Shown here piece by piece: positions 57,117 through 64,000 of a DNA stretch of 64,000 nt. Made by a program: the position numbers and the translations under genes. How positions within the stretch are numbered: the first letter of the stretch is position 1; each line of letters opens with the position of its first letter. Where the stretch lies: positions 1 to 64,000 of the forward strand of contig JAYJML010000042.1 of assembly GCA_035610835.1 (NCBI GenBank). The letters are read 5' to 3'. The notes under the pieces were generated by a model that saw only the letters and a program-made list of their open reading frames with translations, did not search any database and was not told where the DNA came from. This DNA is from Ophiura sarsii (lineage: Eukaryota; Echinodermata; Ophiuroidea; Amphilepidida; Ophiuridae).

Positions 57117-58397
57117 TAAAATCGTTTATGTCAACTATTGTATCGTCTGGTTGGTTACGCAGATTCTTATTTACACTATATTTATATGAATTGTTATTCT
57201 GTATACATGGTATAAAACATGACATGGACAATAACGTGTTACACAAATGTTGCAAGAGTTTTTCTATATTACTACACATACAAACACACACATACAAAAA
57301 CACTGTGGTGCCAAAGGCACCTTTGACACGTGTGACTGACAAGAAAAACTTGAACAAAGTTTTCAAGGAACGTCTGGTGGTCTGGGAGTCAAATCAATAA
57401 TAATCCAAAATTGACTAGAAAATTGACTGACTAATATTGTACCCATTGATACCTGTTTGCATAGGAGGGCATATAATTATGGATGGCAATATTTGAAACG
57501 GACCATTTCGTTTGGATGGCCGTATACATGATAGTGCCTAAAAGTTCGTGGAAATACTGATACACCAAATGTATTATAGCGTTGTGATTTGTGAATAATT
57601 TAAATATAATACAAACAATAAATGCCAGTAGAAAATAGAATGATCAAAGTAGAATGATCAAACGTGTGCCCATTAATTACCTGTTTGCATAGGAGGGCAT
57701 GTATGGTATGGATGGGATTCATTTGAACGGACAGTTTATTGTACCGTTTGGAAGGCCCATATAAATAATAATGTCTAATAATGACACAGTACATTAACCT
57801 ATTGGATTATAACATTATGAATAGTATAAATAATGTTCATAAACAAAACATCCCCGTGGAGAATATGATCCAAAATGTGTCCATATTAACACCTGTTTGC
57901 ATATAGGAGGGCATATGGCATGGATAGCATTTTAAAAACGGACCAGTGTAGATCGAGTAGGTTTCATGTGAGAATACATAAATAAATGAAATACTCAGTG
58001 ACGAAGTCCCCACAGGACTTGAATTAAAATACCCATAGGAAAATGCATGCCCTTTAATATTGCAAAGGAGGGTGATGATACTGTTTAACTTAAGTGGTGA
58101 CAGAATGTTGCCCACCTGGTCTTAAGTTAAGTTGGATGAACAGTACACAAATACAAACATAAAAGCATGGATTCAGATTAAATCAATTATATGTCATAAG
58201 CCATGTGTGCACTCATGATGAAGAAACAGTGCGCTTGAACAACGTTAGTATATAATTCATTAGGTCCATAAATGTTGTTGTAAACATGATACACAGGTAA
58301 CTCAGCTGGTCCATTTACAGCGGCGCCTTGGTACCGATCCTGCTCAGCGTGTATTATAAATCGATGGACACTCAGCAACCATGGTTACGTAGTCAGC
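57117..58397. other. inter-ORF interval with tandem repeat
   Basis: Between ORF2 and the 58.4 kb insertion. It holds the tandem repeat at 57430-58090 and no extra gene. Whether it is a native LINE spacer or further inserted DNA is undecided. Confidence 0.4.
57430..58090. repeat. about 220-bp tandem repeat, three units plus remnant
   Basis: CCTGTTTGCATAGGAGGGCA recurs at 57452, 57680 and (with one insertion) 57892, with a diverged fourth trace near 58050. Units share GGATGG, GAACGGAC and ATGATcaAA words. Periods are 228 and 212. Confidence 0.85.
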
Positions 58398-58581
58398 AGG
58401 CGCGTACGCAGGGGGGGGGAGGGGTGTTTTGGGTGTGAAACACCCCCCTTGGGTCTGTCCTAAAAAAAATAAAAAGGGGAAAGGAGAGGAAAAGAGAAGG
58501 AAAAGGAGAAGGAAAAAGAGAAGGGGAGAGAGGGGACAGCGGAGACAGGGGAGAGGAAGTGGCGTAACCAGAGGGGGTCGA

Positions 58582-58605
58582 GGGGGGGGGGGGGGGGGGG
58601 GGGGG
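58582..58605. repeat. 24-nt poly-G tract
   Basis: Follows AGTGGCGTAACCAGAGGGGG, a hAT-like end word, at 58558-58577. Confidence 0.9.
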
Positions 58606-58639
58606 TCGCCCCTCTAGTAATGACTATATGTCGGTTGAG

Positions 58640-59700
58640 ATTGGCATTTGCAACATTTTTGGCAACATTTTCCGCGCGCTACGCGCGTATATATGTCCCA
58701 AAAATTGAATATTTTGGGAGAGGAAGAAGGGAAAGAGTAAGAGAAAAGACTAGTACCGATGGGGGTGTTTTCTACAGGTTTTAAAATTATATTGGCCTTC
58801 AAACCATGCCAAATATTCTAAATATTATGTTGGACCAATTTAAGTGTTAGAAATATCAATTTGTGCGTACATCGCACGCATTAGTTTCAATGTTTCATTA
58901 TACAAGCTTGACAAGATGGCTTCAGGATAGTTTTCCATGACCATTTTAATCCAAGAAGTTAAAAATTTAGCGCGCTCCGCGCGGATATTTTATGCAGGTT
59001 TTAACATATTATTGGCCCTCAGACCCACCAAATATTCTAAATATGTGGGGGACGTTAAAAACATCATACTGGACCAAAGTTTTAATGCAAAAACCATACC
59101 AAAGTTGCTAAATACTAGGTGGGGGATGTTATTATCATACTGGACCATAATGTTAAAAATGCAATTTTTGTGCGCTTTGCGCGTATTAATTTCAATATTT
59201 TATTATTTAAGCGTAACAAGGTGGCTTCAGGACAGTTTTCCATGACCAATTTTAATTCAAAAACTCAAACAAATTGTTTAAACATTATTATGACCCTCAA
59301 ACCACACAAAAAATTCTAAATATTATGTGGGAGACGTTATTATCATACTGGACCATTAATGTTAGAAATGCAATTTTTTGCGAGCTCCGCGCGCGTATTG
59401 GTTTCAATATTTCATTTTTCAAGCTTAACAAGATGGCTTCAGGACAGTTTTTCATTACCCTTTTAGTTCAAAAACTCCAAATTTTGAGCGCTCCGCGGGC
59501 ATGTTTTCTAGAGATTTTGATATTATAATGGCCCTCAAACCACACCAAATTTTCTATACTATATAAATATTATGTGGGGGGACGTTAAAAACGTCATACG
59601 TTACTTTTTAATGTTAAAATCTTTTTGCGTGTATAAGGTTTAACTTTTAAATATTTAAGATCAACAAGATGGCTTCAGGGTTTTTGTTGACCCCCATCAA
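58640..59700. repeat. 210-300-bp tandem repeat with self-complementary GCGC cores
   Basis: CAAGATGGCTTCAGGA (or close variants) occurs at 58912, 59217, 59429 and 59665, each with a GCGCTCCGCGCG-like palindrome, CACACCAAATATTCTAAATA and GGGGGACGTTA. Intervals are 305, 212 and 236. Plus-strand frames across it repeat with the units. Confidence 0.85.
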
Positions 59701-59755
59701 AACAGTCCTGGATTGCCCTAGCTCAGTGAGGGTTACAAACAGGCGGGGACAGCTA

Positions 59756-59771
59756 GGGTTCAAAGGGTTAA
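59756..59771. mobile_element. solitary piggyBac-like terminus
   Basis: GGGTTCAAAGGGTTAA is identical to the right end and TTAA of the piggyBac-like element at 4957-5657. No matching CCCTTTGAACCC was found upstream. Confidence 0.45.
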
Positions 59772-60336
59772 CCACATATTAAACACCTTCTCCACGCGGG
59801 GGTGAAAAGAAAAATAAGAGAATAGGAAGGGAAAAGACAGGATAAAAATGAATAGAGAGAAAAATAGATAAACTAAAAGAAACTAAATTGAAATGAGTAT
59901 TAGGCGTCGATGCTTTTTCTGTAGCCGTCTGTTAAACTTGAAAGGGAGAATAACACGTGTCATGTGACACACATTAAACCAATGAGATCGCCGGTATAAC
60001 CAACTTGTCTGCGGATTACTGATATAGTGATGTTTTTAGGGTTGAAACTCAATCAGTATTAAGATTTGGTGTTAACACATGAGTTACTGGTGAGAAATTG
60101 CAACGTTGAACTAAGAATAAACCTGCAATTAGTGTTCAAAAATATGCAAGGAAATGCGTTCTTTTCAACCGTGAATTTCGAAAAACTTCTGGCGTCGAGG
60201 GGGGATACCCACCTCGAACTCCCCACGTGACACGCAAGCGTGTCCCGGCCAGCGCTTCGCGCAGGCATGGATAGTGAAATAATTATATCAATATTCCTAA
60301 AACACCCCCCTTCACAAAATCCTGCGTACGCGCCGT

Positions 60337-60874
60337 AGTGGGTATGCACCGTGCACCGGGCGCTCTTGGTCGAGTTTAAAATGTTTGAAGCACTTTGAGT
60401 TATATATGAGGGCTTGTTTGATAAATAATGATGCACGTTGTTCTGTACTCTGGAACATGCTCGATTATTACTTTAGCTCTCTATAGCCTATGTCTAGTAT
60501 TTAGGCATTTTTAACCCTGGAATACCATGGTTATACACTCAAGCAACGAATCACATCGTTCTGTAGTGTGAAGATCGATGCCAAATAACACTAATTAAAT
60601 ACATGTAAAATTAATTATGAGTACAATACCTTCGCTATTTGGTCGAACCAACTACAGATTGGGACATATGTGGAATCCATGCAAAATATTTTTAAATCCT
60701 TGAATTGCGTTCTGTTCCAAGTACAGACTCGGCGCTGTCGCGAAAACACTACTGCGTATATTATGGTAATCAGAGTTTTGTGATCCAGTACAGAATATAT
60801 CAATCTCCATCGGGGTGGGGTATCCATGAGCGAGCACGAAAATGTCACTTTGGTGTAGTTGATTTGTTAGTTTG
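60337..60874. other. LINE inter-ORF remainder; no gene
   Basis: A/T-rich sequence between the hAT-like insertion and ORF1. Minus-strand frames here (60615-60848) have no known motif. Confidence 0.4.
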
Positions 60875-61609
60875 TTACACCGTGTCTCCCGGGTACATGC
60901 CTATCAACTGCCCGTTTGTGTCCTCCCTAATAAGTATTGCCGGGATTACTGGCGGTATGAACACTTTCTTACCAGGGTGGAGATGTTGGATCCTTTTCTT
61001 TAGAGCGACAAGCAACTTCCTCTCCTCACGCACTTTAGGGGTGACATCATCTGAGATATAGATGTTTGCTGATTGCAGTTGGCCATCCGGACGGAAAGGG
61101 TCATTTTTGAGCGTCCGGGGGGCTGCTCTCAAGGTTTCATATCTGTCCTTATATCGTAGGAATTTCACGTGGATAGGGCGAACCCGGCCCGGTTTATATG
61201 GGCCCGAGGGCGTACGGCGTGCTCTTTCAATATCCCACTCTCCTGCTCCAGCAATCTTCATATGATCGACCAGTAGCTTGTGGACTAAGTCCGTCAGATC
61301 CCGCACGTCTTTCCCTTCAGCCCCCTCTGGAATGCCATATATAACAATGTTGTTTCTCCGCATTCTATTCGCCTGGTCTTCCACTTTATCGCGGAGCTCA
61401 TTCAATTCATCTCTGCATGGTACAATTCTATCGATCTTGTCTTCCAATTGAAACAGTTTGTCTATGTTATCAGAGACCTGGTCAGACATGTCTTTGATGT
61501 TCTTCTCATTTGTCTGTACCTTTACGGCTAGAGATTCAAACTTACTGTCCATGTTATCTAACTTCTTTATAATGCGGTCCAGTTTCTCCGGGGTCCACCC
61601 GCTAGTCAT
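60875..61609 (-). CDS. LINE ORF1 protein (L1 ORF1p-like RNA-binding protein)
   Basis: Intact 244-residue frame starting at ATG 61609. Residues about 10-85 are heptad-rich coiled coil (LDRIIKKLDNMDSKFESL, VSDNIDKLFQLEDKIDRI). About 86-160 form an RRM-like domain starting RMRRNNIVIYGIPEG. The basic C-terminal domain includes RPIHVKFLRYKDRYETL and SANIYISDDVTPKVREERK, as in L1/Tx1 ORF1p (Transposase_22-like). The protein would trimerise and coat LINE RNA. It is the only undamaged retroelement frame here. Its first codons, ATG ACT AGC, are one copy of the 16-bp motif arrayed upstream. Confidence 0.88.
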   Translation of the reverse strand: MTSGWTPEKLDRIIKKLDNMDSKFESLAVKVQTNEKNIKDMSDQVSDNIDKLFQLEDKIDRIVPCRDELNELRDKVEDQANRMRRNNIVIYGIPEGAEGKDVRDLTDLVHKLLVDHMKIAGAGEWDIERARRTPSGPYKPGRVRPIHVKFLRYKDRYETLRAAPRTLKNDPFRPDGQLQSANIYISDDVTPKVREERKLLVALKKRIQHLHPGKKVFIPPVIPAILIREDTNGQLIGMYPGDTV

Positions 61610-62217
61610 AAGGGTCGCTAGTCATAAGGTTCATAAGTCATAAGGGTCGCTAGTCATAACGTGTATTTTCAAATACCACGAGTGCGCTAGTCATAAACGT
61701 ATCCGAGGGTTCGCTAGTCATAAAAATGAGGGTCAGTAGTCATAAGGTTCGCTAGTCATAAAGATAATACAGGTCCGCTAATCATAATATGAAAAAGGGT
61801 TCGCTAGTCATAATATACCAAAAGGTTCATTAGTCATAATTACCGAAAGGTTCGCTAGTCATAATAAAAAAGGTTCGCTAGTCATAATAAAAAAGGTTCG
61901 CTAGTCATAATGTTTTGATTATGACTAGTGACCCTTTTTTAAGAAAGAAAAACGGTCCGCTAGTCATAATTTTTCAAAAGGTCCGCTTGTCTTAATATAC
62001 CAAAAGGTCCGCTAGTCATAATAATTATACCAAAAGGTTCATTAGTCATAATTACATTAGGGTCGCTAGTCATAAAAGGTTCGCTAGTCATAATAAAAAA
62101 GGGTCACTAGTCATAATTTTTCAAAAGGTTCACTAGTCATAATTTAAAAAAGGTTCACTAGTCATAATTTAAAAAAGGTTCACTAGTCATAATTCAAAAA
62201 AGGTCCGCTAGTCATAA
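61601..62217 (-). repeat. array of 16-bp TTATGACTAGCGAACC motif
   Basis: On the plus strand GGTTCGCTAGTCATAA (variants GGTCCGC, GGGTCGC, GGTTCAC, GGTTCAT) occurs about 25 times in direct orientation and once inverted (about 61918-61935), separated by 0-40 bases of A/T-rich filler. Spacing is irregular, unlike a simple satellite. The first copy contains the ORF1 start codon; every other direct copy places another ATG upstream of it in the LINE transcript orientation. Confidence 0.92.
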
Positions 62218-62601
62218 TTTTAAAAGCGAGACATACTATTTAGAAAGGGTAGGGGAGAGTGGGGCTAGTCCGCCCAACACGTGTTTCTCATCACGTGACT
62301 GTTGAAAAAGTATCAGACTGGTGTGATTTGGTTGCACCGGTCATAGCAAAGTAACTATAAAAAGTTCAGACCCAGATACATCTCCCATAAGGATTTATAT
62401 TGAATATATGTTTTTGAATAATTTAAGTAAAATTATTTGTCATTAAAATGTTGCATTAATCTGGACACATCACAGTGATCGGTTCTAACTTTTATAGTCA
62501 TTCAAAAGGTAAGGGCTTTGCCTAACATATTATGCAGTAAAAAACTTTTCAGTCCGTGTTTAGTAGGTATACCATGAGATTTACACACAAAAATGAGCCC
62601 T

Positions 62602-62655
62602 GGGGCGAGTCCGCACATGCCCAATTACACGCTAAGAAGGGGGCGGACTCGCCCC
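62602..62655. repeat. hairpin, 13-bp GC-rich stem
   Basis: GGGGCGAGTCCGC (62602-62614) and GCGGACTCGCCCC (62643-62655) pair perfectly around a 28-base loop. Confidence 0.85.
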
Positions 62656-62663
62656 AACATAAT

Positions 62664-62688
62664 AAATGGACACATGATGTGTCCATTT
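62664..62688. repeat. 25-bp palindrome
   Basis: AAATGGACACAT-G-ATGTGTCCATTT is a perfect 12-bp inverted repeat around a single base, nine bases after the previous hairpin. Confidence 0.85.
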
Positions 62689-62900
62689 CATATGTTGGGA
62701 CCACCGAATTTGTCATAGTTGTGTCCAGTTGACTTTTAATCATTTTTTACATGGTATAACTGATAGTTTCTGCAATATTTAACTTGCCATGAAACCGGAC
62801 GAGCTTGCCCATCATGAGGGCGAACCTGCCCCGGCGTGAGTAGTGTGGGGTATCCCTGAAACCACTACCACATAGTCCCCTACAACCGCCACCCCCCTCC

Positions 62901-63495
62901 CCCATCAACCAGGTTGATGTATAATTGTAACCCTCCTAAACCATTTCCCATGGCTACTTCATTAACCCTCGGTCCCTTGGATTGTTTGGCATGCCAACTT
63001 AAAGTAAAGAAATCAGGTTGCCCCCACAAATTGCTACTTACCCTACCTAACGGGTAGAACCCTTACCCCCTCCCCCGACATGACACCACATGCCCCTAAC
63101 ATGCCTATAACTATTTCGCGTGTGGTTTGTGCGCCATGTGTATTATAGTACCGCGGCAGTAGGCCCTTGCAAAAACATGCACGCGACACGTTACCCACGG
63201 TATGATTACGCGGTGTGGTTCACGCAACGCACAATATCGTGCAATTCTAGTGGCATTTGTGAGCCAAAATCTATAGGTTTTTTGCTGGTTAGCATCACAA
63301 ATAAATGCGCACCGTTACAGAATATTTCTTGAATAACAAACCTGTTTCTTATCACAAGTCTTTAATTTGTCAAATTAGACCCCATTGTTGACGAATTAAT
63401 TATTCTCTATTCAGCAAATCGAACAATTTTATGGTAGGCATAGTGCGATTATGTGACCAAAACTTTATGCGTGTGTTTTATATTTAAGGGCCTCA
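62901..63495. other. no recognisable gene
   Basis: C-rich patches near 62878-62905 and 63065-63080, otherwise unremarkable. Confidence 0.5.
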
Positions 63496-63524
63496 ATTAG
63501 ACGTTATTTACGATACTAGATTTA

Positions 63525-63628
63525 AAGAGGGAGACATACTCGATGTGACGTCACTAATCATAACGAACGCGAGGCCAATCGTAGTAAACTACGTCACTTG
63601 TGACGTACATCGAGTATGTCTCCCTCTT
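63525..63628. mobile_element. 104-bp TA-flanked palindromic MITE with CRE
   Basis: Arms AAGAGGGAGACATACTCGAT and ATCGAGTATGTCTCCCTCTT are perfectly inverted, flanked by TA (63523-63524, 63629-63630). The left arm continues into TGACGTCA (63546-63553). Outside it, AGACGTTATT (63499-63508) and AATAACGTCT (63652-63661) form a second, outer inverted pair. Confidence 0.85.
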
Positions 63629-63723
63629 TAGCCTGACATCGCCAATTACGAATAACGTCTATAGGAGTAATGTTTAGTACCGAAATAATTCTACAAGCTT
63701 ACTCTTCCCAAAATGAATTTTAA

Positions 63724-64000
63724 ACCTGGTAGGGGAGAGCGGGGAGTGTACACCCTAGGGGCAGGTTCGCCCACCACGTGATTCTCATCATTGCGGCCAC
63801 TAGTTGAATATGACGAACACACAATATGTTCCGCTGTTGCAATCATCCCATGGTTACATGGCTGATCTCCATTATAATATTTGTCAAATTATCATCAAAA
63901 ACCCCAATTTTACATAAAAGTGAATTTCTTCCATTTTTGATAGGCCTACTGATTTTTCCTAAATATATTCATGCAGAAGATTTTAATGTAAATCATCATA
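63724..64000. repeat. dispersed GGGGAGAGTGGGGC repeat, copy 2 (partial)
   Basis: GGTAGGGGAGAGCGGGGAGT, GGGGCAGGTTCGCCCACCACG and TGATTCTCATCA match the start of the copy at 62247 in the same direction, 1.48 kb away. The window ends inside it. Confidence 0.6.

Larger units (their letters stand above)
58398..60336. mobile_element. 1.9-kb hAT-like element with internal tandem repeat
   Basis: Left end GGCGCGTACGCAGGGGGG and right end CCTGCGTACGCGCC form at least 14 bp of inverted repeat, extended inward by GTGTTTTGGG... and ...AAACACCCCCC. GTAGTCAG before and GTAGTGGG after could be a decayed 8-bp target duplication. Interior: A/G-rich tract (58455-58555), 24-nt poly-G (58582-58605), a tandem repeat and a solitary piggyBac-like end. 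It splits the LINE between ORF2 and ORF1. Confidence 0.6.
51894..61609 (-). mobile_element. L1/Tx1-type LINE with nested insertions
   Basis: On the minus strand: ORF1 (61609-60875), a 3.76-kb inter-ORF interval, ORF2 with endonuclease, reverse transcriptase and a C-terminal CCHC motif (57116-52157), a short 3' region and an A-rich tail (T-rich on plus at 51894-51940). ORF2 is broken by frameshifts and a stop, so this copy cannot move by itself. Insertions found are 53317-53663, 54597-54951, 55503-55903 and about 58398-60336. That ORF1 and ORF2 belong to one copy is inferred from strand, order and compatible clade. Confidence 0.75.
62247..62900. repeat. dispersed GGGGAGAGTGGGGC repeat, copy 1
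   Basis: TAGGGGAGAGTGGGGCTAGT through CGCCCAACACGTG, TTCTCATCA at 62249-62298 is related to 63730-63793. The following 600 bases carry GGGGCGAGTCCGC inverted pairs and GGGCGAACCTGCCCC, which suggests one palindromic repeat family. Confidence 0.6.

Noticed and set aside
61601..62217. CRISPR-like look of short repeats with variable spacers
   Set aside because: The repeat is only 16 bp and degenerate, spacers are 0-40 bp A/T filler of irregular length, one unit is inverted, there are no cas genes and the context is an animal LINE.

Overview
The window reads as repeat-rich, mostly non-coding nuclear DNA from an animal. The evidence is a degenerate L1/Tx1-type LINE with two ORFs, 3' ends of CR1/L2-like LINEs (one with an ATT-repeat tail), many miniature DNA transposons with clear target-site duplications, tRNA-derived pol III sequences, and one well-formed ankyrin-repeat exon with an AG acceptor and GT donor. 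No bacterial or viral gene organisation is visible. Long poly-G runs, frequent GGCCTA words, (G/A)GGTCA-rich repeats and the transposon mix suggest a marine invertebrate, possibly a deuterostome such as an echinoderm, hemichordate or cephalochordate. That assignment is an inference and I cannot resolve it further.

Layout. 1-15.3 kb: LINE fragment, minisatellites, a piggyBac-like element abutting a second TTAA element, a near-identical MITE pair with TAA target duplications, a Helitron-like 3' terminus, and a hAT-like element filled with a 228-bp tandem repeat. 16.1-17.8 kb: higher-order satellite. 19.8-22.1 kb: the best host-gene signal, an ankyrin exon plus a possible membrane-segment exon. 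23.6-24.3 kb: tandem repeat. 25.6-27.2 kb: LINE tail and a 1,010-bp TA-flanked element whose empty site lies next door. 28.3-35.3 kb: a tandem duplication whose first copy is split by an insertion made of nuclear-receptor-like half-sites. 37.4-44.9 kb: two inverted copies of a tRNA-like-bearing repeat, a mariner-like element, large palindromes and a decayed second ankyrin exon. 46.2-47.4 kb: dimeric satellite. 48.8-49.0 kb: a candidate promoter with a perfect RFX X-box and an inverted CCAAT box. 51.9-61.6 kb: the LINE on the minus strand, interrupted by at least four other elements. 61.6-62.2 kb: an array of a 16-bp motif from which the LINE ORF1 start codon is drawn. 62.2-64.0 kb: short palindromic repeats.

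Very little here can be expressed as a normal protein. The only intact TE reading frame is LINE ORF1. ORF2 is broken by frameshifts, a stop and three MITE insertions. The strongest host candidates are the ankyrin exon at 19846-19947, the membrane exon at 21911-22060 and the X-box promoter region. The most unusual structures are the 16-bp array overlapping the ORF1 start, the DR1/IR1 array at 30.1-32.3 kb, and the duplicated element whose copies differ mainly at codon third positions.
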